64,000 bases of DNA from Dryomyza anilis (GCA_951804985.1 OX638130.1:98081700-98145699); one strand, 5' to 3'; shown: positions 22,950 through 36,900, counted from the first letter of the stretch. Numbers and translations are program-made. The notes: generated from the letters alone by a model not told the origin.

Positions 22950-24850
22950 TAAAATTTTAAATTTTAGTAAAATTTTAGTTAAAATTTGAATTTTTTAGTT
23001 AAAAATTTATTTTTGACTTAAAACTGAATTTTTAGTAAAATTTAATTTTAAGTTAAAAATATAATTTTTAATTAATTTTAATTGAAATGTAATTTTTAGT
23101 TAAATATTAAATTTTTAGTTAAAAATTAAATTCTTAGTTAAAAATTAAATTTTTAGTTAAAAATGTAATTTTTAGTTAAAAATGTAATTTTTAGTTAAAA
23201 ATTTTATTTTAGAGTTAAAAATATAATTTATAGTTAAAAATGTAATTTTTAGTTAAAATTGTAATTTTTTTGTTAAAAATGTAATTTTTAGTTAAAAATG
23301 TAATTTTTAGTTAAAAATGTAAAATTTAGTTAAAAATATAATTTTTAGTTAAAAATGTAATTTTTAGTTAAAAATGTAATTTTTAGTTAAAAATGTAATT
23401 TTTAGTTAAAAATTCAATTTTTAGTTAAAAATATAATTTTTAGCTAAAAATGTAATTTTTAGTTAAAAATGTAATTTTTAGTTAAAAATGTAATTTTTAG
23501 CTAAAAATGTAATTTTTAGTTAAAAATTAAATTTTTAGTTAAAAATTTAATTTTTAGTTAAAAATTTAATTTTTAGTTAAAATTTAATTTTTAGTTAAAA
23601 GTTTAATTTTTTGTTAAAAATTTAATTTTTAGTTAAAAATTTTAGTTAAATATTTAATTTTTAGTTAAAAATTTTAGTTAAAAATTTAATTTTAAGTTAA
23701 AAACTTTAGTTAAAAATTTAATTTTTAGTTAAAAATTTGATTTTTAGTTAAAGATTTGATTTTTAGTTAAAAATTTATTTTAGGGTTAGAAATTGAAATT
23801 TTAGTTAAACATTCAATTTTTAGTTAAAAGTTTAACTTAAAGTTTAACGGTAATTTTTAGTTAAAAATTTAATTTTTAGTTAAAAATTTAAATTTTAGTT
23901 AAAAATTTAATTTTTAGTTAAAATTTGAATTTTTAGTTAAAAATTTATTTTTTATTTTAAAACTGAATTTTTAGTTAAAATTTAATTTTAAGTTTAAAAT
24001 ATGATTTTTAAATAATAATGTAAATTTTAATTGAAATGTAATTTTTAGTTAAAAATTAAATTCTTAGTAAAAAATTAAATTTTTAGTTAAAAATGTACTT
24101 TTTAGTTAAAAATTTTATTTTTTAGTTAAAAATATAATTTTTAGTTAAAAATGTAATTTTTAGTTAAAAATGTAATTTTTAGTTAAAAATGTAATTTTTA
24201 GTTAAAAATTCAATTTTTAGTTAAAAATGTAATTTTTAGTTAAAAATTCAATTTTTAGTTAAAAATGTAATTTATAGCTAAAAATGTAAATTTTAGTTAA
24301 GAATGTAATTTTTAGCTAAAAATTTAATTTTTAGCTAAAAATGTAATTTTTAGTTAAAATTTTTATTTTTTAGTTAAAAATATAATTTTTAGTTAAAAAT
24401 GTAATTTTTAGTTAAAAGTTAATTTTTAGTTAAAAATGTAATGTTTAGTTAAAAATGTAATTTTTAGTTAAAAATGTAATAAGTTAAAAATTTAAATTTA
24501 AGTTAAAAATATAAATTTTAGTTAAAAATGTAAAATTTAGTTAAAAATATATTTGTAGTTATATATAGTTTAAAATTCAATTTTTAGTTATAAATATAAT
24601 TTTTAGTTAAAAATGTAATTTTTAGTTAAAAATTTAATTTTTAGTTAAAAATGTAATTTTTAGTTAAAAATATAATTTTTAGTTAAAAATGCAATAAGTT
24701 AAAAATTTAAATTTAAGTAAAAAATTTATTTTTTTTATTAAAAACGTAATTTTAAAAAAAAAAAGTAATTTTTTGTTATTTTTTTTTTTTAGTTAAAAGT
24801 TTGTTTTTCGTCAAAATTTTAATTTTTAGTTAAAATTTTAATTTTAGGTG
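22950..24850 (+). repeat. 19-bp AT minisatellite, array E (largest)
   Basis: About 1.9 kb of tandem units near TAGTTAAAAATGTAATTTT, with local variants (TTAAATTTT, TTCAATTTT, ATAATTTTT). The GTTAAAAA step replaces the GTGAAAAA of the other arrays, so this array forms a distinct subfamily. The array contains block duplications: 23000-23250 resembles 23960-24190. Confidence 0.9.
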
Positions 24851-24869
24851 AAAATAGTTTTCCGTTTTT

Positions 24870-25925
24870 TTTGTAGTAAAAATGGAATTTTTTGTGAAAA
24901 TTTGATTTTTTTTTTTTAAATTGAATTCTGAATGAGAAATTGAATTTTACTTGATGCCTTTTTATGCTTGACAGCGGGTCAACTACGAGAAACGTACAAA
25001 GAATAAAAGGCACATAGTGCAGTTGCCCTAATAAAACAAATGTTAAATTGTAATAATGCCCTACGGGGAAAAGGCGCCAAAGAGTCTTTACTTGATTGAC
25101 CACCCACTTGGAATAGGGTGCAAAGGAGCACTGGAATATAAAAATGAATTCGTATAAGAAGAAGCACAAAAGAAGAAGAAGCACAAAAGAAGAAGAATAA
25201 GAAGCACAAAAGAAGAAGGCGACAACTAATGGTAAACAATGTTTTTACGAGGTGGGACTCTTCAAGAACGGTATGACTACAAAAAACCATCTACTCCTGA
25301 TATTGTGTTAACCACAGCAAGTCGTTTGATGCTTGTTGTTATATATTGAGGATTTTTTTTCTTATAATTTTTATAATAGTATATTTTTATTATTCAGTTC
25401 TATTTTATTTTTATTTGCATTATATTCAACTTGATATAATTTAATCTTTATTTTAAGTTTTGTTGTTTTATTATACTAAAATTATAATATGTATATTTTT
25501 CACAATTTTTACATTTAATTTAAATCGTTTAATTGACTAAAAACAATACTCTGCAACACCCTGTGCGAAGGAGAGCTGCGAGTCAAGATCATGTTGCTGC
25601 CATGTGTGAGAGGAGCCTCACACATGGCGTTGGCGTTGTAGGTTTCTGTGTCAGTGTGTTTGAGTAAAAAGTTTTGTAAACATGAGAATTCCATTTTAAA
25701 ATGCTGCTTATTTGTCTCAGGGCAACAGTCGGACAGACGGACGTACGGACACAACTGGGTCGTGTGTTGAGTCAAATATGTTGCCACTGATAGCATTTGC
25801 TTGTATGCGTAGGTGGTAACTATATGAGGTGCTCCTAATGATGCATGGTGAACCCTTGGTACCGAGAAATTAAACCAAAATTTAAATAAATATTGAATTT
25901 TCTTTATATTAATTTATATACTTTT
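24870..25925. other. Spacer with AAGAAG tract and a 12-bp hairpin
   Basis: Includes an AGAAGAAGAAGCACAAA repeat at 25156-25218 and a perfect hairpin at 25599-25628. The minus frames at 24819-25290 and 25515-25796 are not recognisable proteins. The first two read through the AAGAAG tract in different phases. Confidence 0.5.
25599..25628. other. Perfect 12-bp stem, 6-base loop
   Basis: GCCATGTGTGAG (25599-25610) and CTCACACATGGC (25617-25628) are exact reverse complements around AGGAGC. The stem is GC-richer than its surroundings. It is too short for a typical animal pre-miRNA; no T-run follows. The role is unknown. Confidence 0.7.
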
Positions 25926-25936
25926 AAAATTTTTTA

Positions 25937-26772
25937 TTCTTTTTATACTTTTTATACTTTTTATACTTTTTATACTTTTTATACTTTTTATACTTTTAAT
26001 ACTTTTTATACTTTTTATACTTTTTATACTTTTTATACTTTTTATACTTTTTATACTTTTTATACTTTTTATACTTTTTATACTTTTTATACTTTTTATA
26101 CTTTTTATACTTTTTATACTTTTTATACTTTTTATACTTTTTATACTTTTTATACTTTTTATACTTTTTATACATTTTATACTTTTTATACTTTTTATAC
26201 TTTTTATACTTTTTATACTTTTTATACTTTTTATACTTTTTATACTTTTTATACTTTTTATACTTTTTATACTTTTTATACTTTTTATACATTTTATACA
26301 TTTTATACTTTTTATACATTTTATACTTTTTATGCTTTTTATACTTTTTATACTTTTTATACTTTTTATACTTTTTATACTTTTTATACTTTTTATACTT
26401 TTTATACTTTTTATACTTTTTATACTTTTTATACTTTTTATACTTTTTATACTTTTTATACTTTTTATACTTTTTATACTTTTTATACTTTTTATACTTT
26501 TTATACTTTTTATACTTTTTATACTTTTTATACTTTTTATACTTTTTATACTTTTTATACTTTTTATACTTTTTATACTTTTTATACTTTTTATACTTTT
26601 TATACTTTTTATACTTTTTATACTTTTTATACTTTTTATACTTTTTATACTTTTTATACTTTTTATACTTTTTATACTTTTTATACTTTTTATACTTTTT
26701 ATACTTTTTATACTTTTTATACTTTTTATACTTTTTATACTTTTTATACTTTTTATACTTTTTATACTTTTT
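25937..26772 (+). repeat. 9-bp satellite-like array TATACTTTT, about 92 copies
   Basis: An almost uninterrupted run of the 9-mer TATACTTTT over about 830 bp, with rare variants (TACATTTTA, TATGCTTTT, TAATACTTT). The period is a multiple of three and the unit has no stop in any plus frame, so all three plus frames stay open and give YTF, ILF or equivalent tripeptide repeats (for example a 307-codon frame at 25893-26816). That openness is a by-product of the period. Low divergence indicates recent or ongoing homogenisation. The same 9-mer forms a shorter array at 42681-42879. Confidence 0.97.
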
Positions 26773-28620
26773 GGCCTGTTCGTTTTTTATATTTTTTAAT
26801 TCTTATATTTTTATAATGTTTGTACTTTTTATAGCTTTGACATTTTTGTGATATTTATATTTTTTTTTATTTTATGTGTTAATACTTTAAGCCTATAATT
26901 AGCATTTCAATTTCATTTTCCTGTATCCGTTTTTATATCCGCATCGTAAAATTCTGTCCGACATCTCATTTATAAAAACCGGCCGCCATTAAAACCGCAG
27001 CAATATTTAAGCCTTGCACAAAAAGTACTAAAATGTACAACAATTTTTTTTTTCGAATGACAAAACAATAAAATAGCAAAATTAAACGAAACACAAAAAC
27101 TATGATCGAAAACATAATATTTTTATTTAATAATTTATTATTTCGCATGTCCTCGCACATCCTGTGTCAGCCAATGACAAATGATGTCGTGGCTGGTGTT
27201 GCGTAGTTTTAACCTGAGTTGGTTTTGGTTTTTTTTTTGTTTTGCTTTTTGGTCCTTTTATTCGTATTTTTCTTTAGCCTGCTGCTGTTGCCAATTTATA
27301 GCATTGGCCTGGTCGTAAAACACGCATGTTGCTCATAAAATGTGGCAACATTTGCAGCACTTGCTTGAATGTTCGACAAATATTAATATTAACTGCAAAT
27401 TGTGCTGCATTAATAGAGGCATAAAAAACACGCATACAGGATATTAACAATATAAATGTTCTGCCAGCTGCAGTTGCAATGAATTTTTATTTAAAAATGT
27501 AAACCTTCACAAAATGATTAAATTAATAATTATTAATTTTTTTTAATATTATTATTACTGTATTTATAAAAAAATATTGATATGAACTATATTAAAAATT
27601 ATGTACTCATAATGAGTACTTTTTGATTTATCATTACAACATCCTTTGTTCTGCCTTCTTTATGCCTGCTTGGTTGTATATTTTAATCTACCTTCTTTTT
27701 GCGCCCTTTGTGCCTTTTAATAATATAAAATTTTATTTATTTTGCATTATTTTATGTGGCTTTGTTTGTGTTACTTGCTCCGGTGCTCCTTGACTGCCAG
27801 GAACCAACCGCAAAAACTCACAGTAATTAATATTTGATGCTTTAAAACAAGCAAACAACACTCAGCATCAACACCAAAACAAACACAAATACATACAGAT
27901 ATTGGCACAAGTACATACACTGATATATAGTTCACGTTACCCACTAACCGAGAAAACTTATAACAATTAACACTGTGTAATAAGTTTCTTTATTTTCATA
28001 GAAACAACACGAAAAAATCCTCAGGTAAAAGCCGTGAAACTGACACGAAAAAGGTAGAAAATAAGATGCGAGAGACAGGCGGAAAACAGGCAAGAAACAG
28101 GCAGGCAACAATCGTGTAAAAAGCATACAGCCTTCAGCTTTGTTTTGGAGCATGCGGTTAACAGGCAGGAAAACACAGCTGTTTAAAAGCAGATTTTCGG
28201 CAAACAATGGTAGAGTTTGCCATATGTAGAAGACGGCCAATCGACAATATAAAGGAAGTTTATGGAATGTAAAGACAGCTATTTATTATTTAAAAAATCA
28301 TTCGTGTAGCTATTCTTAATATTTTAAATATTTCAATTGTCTGTCGACAACTATCTGCCGACATTCTACAGAAAACTTGCTACAAGACAGACAGCGTATT
28401 TCCAATAGAATTTCATAAATATGTCCTGGCACGTACACATTTTTGAACATGCAGTTTATCTGCTTAAAACCGGCTGTAGGAAGCTGTTGTTTTTTATCGA
28501 TAAAAAACTACATGCTGTGTTCTCTGTAAATTCTACCAAAATACTGCTATTTACCAGAAATCTGCCGAAATACTGCAAAATACATGCCATATATTTATTC
28601 TTGATTTATTTTTATATTGA
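26773..28620. other. Ordinary-complexity spacer
   Basis: Mostly AT-rich unique-looking DNA. The 98-codon minus frame at 27944-28240 is rich in L, F and C and comes from a CCTGCCTGTT-rich stretch; no domain was recognised. A perfect 20-bp palindrome sits at 28489-28508. Confidence 0.45.
28489..28508. promoter_or_regulatory. 20-bp palindrome with TATCGATA core
   Basis: GTTTTTTATCGATAAAAAAC is a perfect palindrome. Its centre, TATCGATA, equals the core of the DREF-binding DRE motif known from Drosophila. A single site in AT-rich DNA can arise by chance, and no promoter was found next to it. Confidence 0.3.
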
Positions 28621-28629
28621 ACATTTTTT

Positions 28630-29540
28630 TTTTAAATAGAATTCGTAGTAAAAATTGAATTTATAGCGAAAATTAAGTTTTTAGTGAAAATTTGAATTTA
28701 TAGTGAAAAATTGAAATTTTAATGAAAAATTATTCTACAAATTGAATTTTTAGTGAACAATTTAATTTTTAGTGAAAATTAAATTTTTAGTGTAAATTAA
28801 ATTTTAAATGAAAATTGAAAATTTATTGAAAATTGATTTTTTTATGAAAAATTGAATTTTTAGTGAAAAAATTAATTTTAGTAAACAATTTAATTTTTAG
28901 TGATAAATGGAATTTTTAGTGAAAATTGGAATTTTTAGTGAAAATTTGAATTTTTAGTGAAAATTGGAATTTTTAGTGAAAATTGGAATTTTTAGTGAAA
29001 ATTGTAATTTTTAGTGAAAAGTTGAATTTTAAGTGAAAATTTGAATTTTTAGTGAAAATTTGAATTTTTAGTGAAAATTTGAATTTTTAGTGAAAATTTG
29101 AATTTTTAGTGAAAATTTGAATTTTTAGTGAAAATTTAAATTTTTAGTGAAAATTTGAATTTTTAGTGAAAAATTTAATTTTTAGTGAACATTTGAATTT
29201 TTAGTGAAAATTTGAATTTTAAGTGAATATTTGAATTTTTAGTGAAAATTGGAATTTTTAGTGAAAATATAAATTTTTAGTGAAAATTTGAATTTTTAGT
29301 GAAAATTTGAATTTTTAGTGAAAATTTGAATTTTTAGTGAAAATGTGAATTTTAAGTGAATATTTGAATTTTTAGTGAAAATTTTAATTTTTAGTGAAAA
29401 GTTGAATTTTAAGTGAATATTTGAATTTTTCGTGAAAATTGGAATTTTTAGTGAAAATTTGAATTTTTTGTGAAAATTTGCATTTTTAGTGAAAAATTTG
29501 CATTTTTAGTGAAAATTTGAATTATTAGTGAACATTTTTT
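28630..29540 (+). repeat. 19-bp AT minisatellite, array F
   Basis: About 0.9 kb of units near TAGTGAAAATTTGAATTTT, more regular than arrays A-D from about 28915 on. Confidence 0.92.
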
Positions 29541-30880
29541 TTTTTTTTTTAAATGTCTTTTTTAATGACTTATCTTGTTTTTAGTTTTAGTAGAAATTTG
29601 AATTTCTAGAATTTCTTTTATTGATTGCTGTTCAATTGATTTATTGTTTGGTGCTCAAGGCAACTAAACTTTCAAAACGTAATTACAACGAAATAAAATT
29701 TAATATTAAAATCATTTTAGTCTTTGTCAGAGTTCGCTAAACAACCCACATAGTATGATTAACTTCGTAAGAATTACAAATTAACTCACATTGTATAAGT
29801 CGACTTTTGACTAAATCGCATTACCTAGTGTAATGCCTTCCTCCACTTTCTAGCACTGAACGAACGGCAATGCTGCAATTCAAGTGAAATAATTTCCACT
29901 CGACAGAGTTTTAATCAATTAAGGTTAATATGCATGGTACCTCGTTATATCGTTACATACGGATAACTACTACGGATGCTTTATAGAAATTGCACACAAA
30001 CTCTGAAACATGTGTGTAGTTTATCGTATCAAATACATCAATAATTTTCAGCTTATTTGCCACAAACTACTGCAAAGTGTTGAAGTTTTTTTTTTTTTGC
30101 TTAAAGCGCTTTTTGTATGAAAACTATTTAAATTAAAAATGGCAGACAGCAACCCAACGAGTGCCTGTAGGGTGCCAATTGTTTGCTGATTTCTGTGCAA
30201 TAGGGTAAAATGTTGATTATGACTTGAAGTAGAAATCATGATGATGCTGCTATTAATATTTCGTGTTTTGAATTTAAACTCAATTGATTTTCTGACAAAA
30301 ATTTTTCATTTACTTTTGCTGTTAAGGGTTTTGTTTTTATTTTATCAAATAGTAATAAAAATAATAATAAATTCAACAGTTTCCCTCACGACTAAATGAA
30401 ATTATTTGCCGGCACGTTTCGCTTCATAAAGAATTCAGCGCATTGCGGTTGTGCACCGGAGTTGGTTGAATTATTGATTTGTTGTTGGTTGGGGTTGTAG
30501 TTTTTTGGAATTTTTCATTTTTTTTTTCATAAATTTATCACCAGTTAAATGATGTTACCTATGCTGTAGGTACAGAGCAAATAAAATATGCGAAGACTGT
30601 TTAAAATATTTGCTTAATATTTTTTTTAACATCAACGAGTTCATTCTATTTTTGTGGAATTTGTAAATTAAAGAAAATCATATTTGATAAAAAGAAATTC
30701 ACTATTAGAAATGTAATGTTTCGTAAAACTTGTACTGTTTAAAAACATTTTTTTAATCTATTACATTTTAAATAAAATTTTTTTAATATAAATGATGAAC
30801 AATGCCATTCAAGCCTTAACCTTTTCAATATAATTTCAAAAATATTGATACATTTTAAGTAACATTTTAACAAAACATTT
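29541..30880. other. Ordinary-complexity spacer
   Basis: Unique-looking DNA. The 63-codon minus frame at 30048-30239 has no recognised motif. No gene seen. Confidence 0.45.
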
Positions 30881-31420
30881 TCGAATGCCTATTGCTTTGA
30901 TAAATTTTAAATTTAAAAATACTTTCTTGAAATTCTTAGAATTATTTTTTTTCGAATGTATTACGAAATCTTTACATATTTTTAACGAAGATTGTACAAA
31001 CTTTTTACGAAAATGTTACGTACGTTTTACAAAAATGTTACGAGAATTTCCCGAAAATATTGCAAATTGTTTAAAAACCTTTTACAAATTTTGTACGAAC
31101 GTAATATGTAAATATTACTAACATTTTCTATGAAATTATACGATATTTTTTAGAATGTATTACATAGAGTCTAATACATTTTTTTACGAACGTTTACGAA
31201 ACTTTTACAAACTTTATTAAAATTTATTACGAATTTTTGACAAATATTTTACAAAAAATTGGATGTTTACGAACGTTTTATGATTTTTTAAACTATTTTA
31301 CGAAAATCGTACGAAAGTTTAAAACATTAAATTATACAAAATTTTATTAAAATTTATTACGGCCTTTTCCCGAATAAACTACGAATTTTTAACAATATTT
31401 TTACGAAATTTGTGTTTTTT
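30880..31420 (+). repeat. Degenerate TTTTACGAAAATGTTACG-like repeat
   Basis: Short related phrases recur every 15-25 bp (TTTTTACGAAAATGTTACG, TTTTACAAAAATGTTACGAG, TTTTTACGAACGTTTACG). Too diverged for a firm unit. It runs straight into the next 19-bp array. The frame 30885-31121 translates this and is not considered a gene. Confidence 0.55.
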
Positions 31421-31439
31421 AATTTTTATTTTTTTTTTA

Positions 31440-31900
31440 AATAAATTTTTGGTGAAAATTCAATTTTTAGCAAAAAAATAATTCTCTAGTGAAAAATTGA
31501 ATTTTTAGTGAAAAATTGAATTTTTATTTAAAAAAATAATTTTTAGTGAAAAATTGAATTTTTAGTGAAAAATTGAATTTTTAGTGAAAAATTGAATTTT
31601 TAGTGAAAAATTGAATTTTTAGTGAAAAATTGAATTTTTAGTGAAAAATTGAATTTTTAGTGAAAAATTGAATTTTTAGTGAAAAATTGAATTTTTAGTG
31701 AAAAATTGAATTTTTAGTGAAAAATTGAATTTTTAGTGAAAAATTGAATTTTTAGTGAAAAATTGAATTTTTAGTAAAAAATTGAATTTTTAGTGAAAAA
31801 TTGAATTTTTAGTAAAAAATTGAATTTTTAGTGAAAAATTGAATTTTTAGTGAAAAATTGAATTTTTAGTGAAAAATTGAATTTTTAGTGAAAATTTAAA
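31440..31900 (+). repeat. 19-bp AT minisatellite, array G (most homogeneous)
   Basis: About 20 almost identical copies of TAGTGAAAAATTGAATTTT between 31495 and 31890, with differences limited to occasional GTAAAAAA. It is the cleanest array of the family in the window, so probably the youngest or most recently homogenised. Confidence 0.95.
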
Positions 31901-33585
31901 TTTGTTTTTAATTAAAAATTGATTTTATATATAAAATGTGAATTTTTAGTTTAAAATTATTAAAAATTGCATTTGTAGTTAAAAATAAATTTTGTGTTTA
32001 ACTTAAGTGAATCTTTGACGTTTTTATGTAAAATATAATTTTTAGTCTAAATTTTAATTTTGTAGTGATAAAGTGATTTTTTAATATGTCTTGAAATAAA
32101 TTTTTGTGCCATTAATAAAACATTTACAAACCTTTTATGCAACGTTTTATTGAAGCGGTTTGAATTATTGTCCAAATCATTATTATTCCCACAATGAATT
32201 TTGAATATAAAGAATGCGCGCGTTAACGTTTGTTTATTGCATTTGTTGGCAGCAAACAACGTATTTATGTTGTATACATTTTAAGCACCCTCTGGCGAGG
32301 CATCAGCAGATCATAATGCGACTTTACACAGCACACATCACACATCACACATAAAAACATGAGAAATAAAATGGGAAATAATAAAATAAAATATAAATAA
32401 AATAGTGAATATTTTGTGGTGCGGTATTTTAAATAAAGTCACTGCTGCTTCTGCTGTTACTGACAGACAGCAGCAGCAGCAGCAAGTAAAATCTGTTGCA
32501 ATTGCATCTGAGCAGCAGCAGCAATAGCAGCAAAATATACGCGAGACACGCTTTGCTGCGGGACATTTTCATCAGCAACATACGGCTCTCTGTTGCTGAC
32601 ACAATTCATATGAATTTCTGCGGGTTTTGTGGCTTTCGATGGTTGGTGGCTTTAGTGCCAACCGAGAGAATGATGACTGCTGCAGGTAATGACCGTGGGT
32701 GGTCTTGGCGACAACAACAGCAGTTGCGTGAAATTTACACTGTTTCAAGTATTTTTGCATTGGTTTGCGGTTTGTTTGCGCTGTCAGAGGATATTCATTT
32801 AAATAGTAGGTATTTCTTAAATTACACAAATTAAATTGAATGAACTAAAATTCAATATTTTAGTGATTTTAATTAATTTTAATTCAACGAAATTTTAATA
32901 CAATGGATTTTTAATTGCACAAAGTTTTTATTAAACAAAATTTGTATCAAACAAAATTTTTATCAACACACAATTTTAATTGAACAAAATTTGAAATAAA
33001 CCAAATATTCTTTGTTTAAAATAAATTTTAAATTAATTTAAAAATTCTTTCAAGCCTTTCAAACGTTTTTAATTAACTCTTGACACATTTCATTACAACA
33101 AAAGCGAACTTTATTTAAATTATTTTGAATTTCATTAAAATTTGTTAAATTAAAATTGCAAATTCCTCTAAATTCTTCCTGCCTTAGGTCTTTTTAGACA
33201 GCATTTTAATCTCTTTCAATATAAACCCTTCAAAAGCCTCTCTGTCTGTCAGTCTTTGAGCATTTTAACTTTGTGCGTAAATAACCGTGTAAGTGGCGTT
33301 GATGTTTAGACCAAGTGACATTTAATTAGATGCTATGTGACGGAGAGCAGCTTATGTTTTCCGGGGGGATTTGTAAAGAAACAGTTGTGCAAAAAAACTC
33401 CAAAGTTCTTTAAATCACTTAAAATATTTGCAGCCTAAAAGTATGCATTATACTTAAATAAGTAGATATTTTATGAGGTTTTTTTTCCCTCTATAATGCC
33501 TAAATCTATGCTACGTTATGTTTTTGTCACCGGAGCTATTTTTATTTTACTACATACTCAGTTTTTTTTTAACTACGTAATATTT
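31901..33585. other. Spacer with CAG tract
   Basis: CAGCAGCAG/AGCAGCAGC runs at 32465-32530. Frames on opposite strands at 32496-32834 overlap each other and show no domain. The AT-rich region at 32830-33180 has short AACAAAATTT motifs. No gene is supported. Confidence 0.45.
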
Positions 33586-33589
33586 TTAA

Positions 33590-33935
33590 GAAAATTGCTA
33601 TCGTTATTTTAGGCCCTTTTCAGCCACTTTTTACATTAAAAAAATACAGTCCCTGACACATCTAGATTTCTAAAAATCTATTAACGCAATTTTTCTTTCA
33701 ATTGTCTAGACTAATTATGATATACCGACAAATATTATTATTCCGTTTGATTAATAAGGTATTTGAATCTAAACTCGAAAATTATTGATTTTTTTAGACT
33801 ATTTTTGGATGATTTTTTTAGCATTGTAAATCTAATGATAAATTAGGAAATTATTTATGTTTGTGTAGAGCATAGTTCAAACTTACAACGAAAATTACTA
33901 ACTTTTTTGCAGCAGTTCTAATTTTGAAATAATAC
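33590..33935 (+). repeat. Dispersed repeat Z, copy 2
   Basis: Collinear partner of 18890-19235; see the shared AAATTACTAACTTTTT block near 33891-33906. Confidence 0.65.
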
Positions 33936-36900
33936 CTATCAATGCAGTTTCCGTTTTAAGCAAAACTGTTAAATTTTAAATTGCACCTAAACCACCTAAA
34001 ATCATGCAGTTATAATTAATATATATATTTTTTAATTTGCATCTATTTTTTGACGATTAAAATAATATTAATAATATAAAAAAAAATACCTAAATGTATG
34101 CAATTATTTTTTGTAACACAATAAAAATGAATAACCAAAAGTATAACAAGTAAATCTATTATATTAGATTTTTTTAAATTTACACTTTTTGTTAACTTAA
34201 TTAAAATTTTCTTGGAAAATTACATAGAATATAGAAATAGAAATAAACAAATTCCACCTAATAGTATGCTAAATACCACAGCTTTACCAAATTCCTATTA
34301 ATTAAACTGTTTCTTTTTTTATTTTTTGTTTGCCTCCGACACTTTGAACACAAAATTAACATATTTGATGACTTCAGCACAACAAATATGCCCGCGGGCG
34401 TATTAATTAAAAATTTACAATGAAAAAACAAAAAATTAAAATAACAATATTTGTAATAAAAAACACAATTTGTGTGTTTAAAACAAAAGTTTTCATTTCT
34501 TGGGAAAAGTTTATTTTTAAACACATTTAAAATGTGTATTATTTTTTATATATATTTTACACAAGGGATACTTACGGGCTTAATTAAAAAACTTTTTCAA
34601 CTCAGCGGCAGTAGCAACAAAAATAATAAAGAAAGACAAAAAATAGAAATCAACAGCAGCAACAAAAACAAGGGAAAACAAACTTGAGTCGCTAGAGTAA
34701 GGAGAGAGAGAGAGCAACTCTTGTGATGCTGCTGATGTGGCTGCTTGTGACATAAAATGTGACAACATTTAATGTTGGTAACAACAACGACACAAAGGAC
34801 AGAGTCACATGCACGCATTATATGTTGAAAAAGCACAAGCGAAATGAAAAGAGAATGAGAAGAAATAGTTCAAAATATGCAGGACAACACGTTACTCTTG
34901 GTAGAGAGTTATTTTTTTATTGCTGTCGAAAAGAATGCGCATTAACATGTATCATATGGAAATAGTTTTGAAGTAGGTAGATAACTTTTAGCATGAAATA
35001 AAATAGAAATGACAAAAACTCAAACTTTGCATACTTATTGGCTTACGCTATTTAATATTATTTATATTGCATATGTTAGCGATACATATTAAAAGTAACC
35101 AAAAGGTATTGAAAAACTATTTTATTTTATATAGAATTTATATAATTTTAATATGCTAAAGAATATGTGTTAAAAAAAAACATTGCATACTTCTAGCATA
35201 CTTTTTAATATATAAAATTCATTATATTAATATATATTTTCCAGCAATTTTGTTAATATTTATATTTTTTTAGGCTTTAAATCCTCTTTTTAAAGTTTAT
35301 ATACTAAAAAAATTTGCATATTTTTAGGTTTTTTTTTTATAAGAGCACGTAGTATAATTCAAAAAATTATATTTTATTTGTACAGTTTTTTTTAATAATT
35401 TGAAATAATAAAAATAAAAAGAATTATCTATACAGAATACTGTATTTTGTGTGTTTTCAAAAAACATTGCATAGTTTTTGGCATAAATTAAACTAAAAAG
35501 CATTATAGTTATATGGGCAAAAACAGAAATTTTTTAAAGTCATTGAAACTGACTTTAATTTTATCAATAACTTTCGTAGTTTTTCGATTTAATGATAATG
35601 ATTAATAGATTTGGATCAAGTATACCTAAAATTATAAGAATGCAAATTTTAGGGCCAGAATTCTTTACCTCTATTGGTTATAGTAATTTAAAGTTAAAAA
35701 TTTAAAAAAAAAAATGCATTGAAATACTCTAGGTTTTTTTGCTTCTTCTCCGTTTTGGTACCAAGATCTTCACTTTAGGATCAAACTTGCTGAGAAAGAA
35801 GTGCTCGGTACACATGGAAGATCCGTTTAGTATATGTTTAATTTGTATAGCATAATTTGATAGATTCATATATGGTGGTGAAAAATTGAAACCATTTTTC
35901 CCCCGTTTTCCAAATATTTGTGTTTTTTGGCCAGAGCACGTACGCCCTTCAATGAAATTTTAATTTGAAAATATTATTTGAAAGCTGTTATAAATTTGCA
36001 TCGTATGGCCTATATATCGTTAATGTGTCATCAAGATCAAAGGAGTACGATCACTACAAATGTCGAAAAAAAATGAGCGTGAATTTGTTCCAAACACCAG
36101 TTTTTCGCGTGGCACATTCCCATTATTATTTGAAATAGCCTAGTGTATTGCGTGAACTGAGTTTTATTTATTAAGTGCTATCACAAAATCAAATGCAAAA
36201 ATTTTATGGACTTTTTGAAAATTGTGCAAAATTTTGATATTTTGTTTTTGTTATTTTTTATGATAAATAATGTTTTAAAGGACATTTTAAGCATCTGCGT
36301 AGAATGGTTTCGATTGAAATAATTGATTGCAATCAAAAATTTCTATCTGAAGTCCTTATATGGTGAAATCGCGACATTTTTGTCAATACATATTTCATTA
36401 AGGCACATACACAGTACTGCACGAAAAAGGTCAAAATATTCAACATTCGTAAGTTAGGTCTAGGTTTTAGTGAGATGTTTTTAATGTTTTTGAAAAATTC
36501 TAGATTTTACGCGCCTACTTAAATTTTCATAATCTCAAAAAGCATCACTATATAAAATGTTATCTCTATGAATTGGAATTGCTAAACCTCTATTGGTTAT
36601 TTATATATTTCTTTTTATGCTTTATTTTAAATTGTCTTAATTGACTAATTAATATATAATTTAAAATAAATTCAATCGTATGTGTCCTAAAAACAGTGAA
36701 AAAGTTTTAGTTAAAAAAAAAACTTTTTTTTAGTGAAAATCTGCAAGTATTAGAATTTAATTGTATATTTTAACTTATATTAGTAACTCTTTATACGCTT
36801 TATAAATATATGCAATTTTTTCCGAAATTAAGTAATGGTATATATTCCGTGAAATATAGATATATTAAAACGTTGCATAGTTTTAGGTTTTTATTTTTTA

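Noticed and set aside
25893..26816. 307-codon open frame (YTF repeats) and overlapping frames
   Set aside because: It is only the 9-bp array read in frame. All three plus frames are open because the unit length is a multiple of three and contains no stop.
28489..28508. Bona fide DRE promoter element
   Set aside because: A single TATCGATA in AT-rich DNA with no gene start nearby; kept only as a low-confidence site.
31440..31900. CRISPR-like regular repeats
   Set aside because: Units are contiguous 19-mers with no unique spacers, and the DNA is eukaryotic.
34597..34965. Opposite-strand overlapping ORFs near the GAGAGA tract
   Set aside because: Short, mutually overlapping and without domains.
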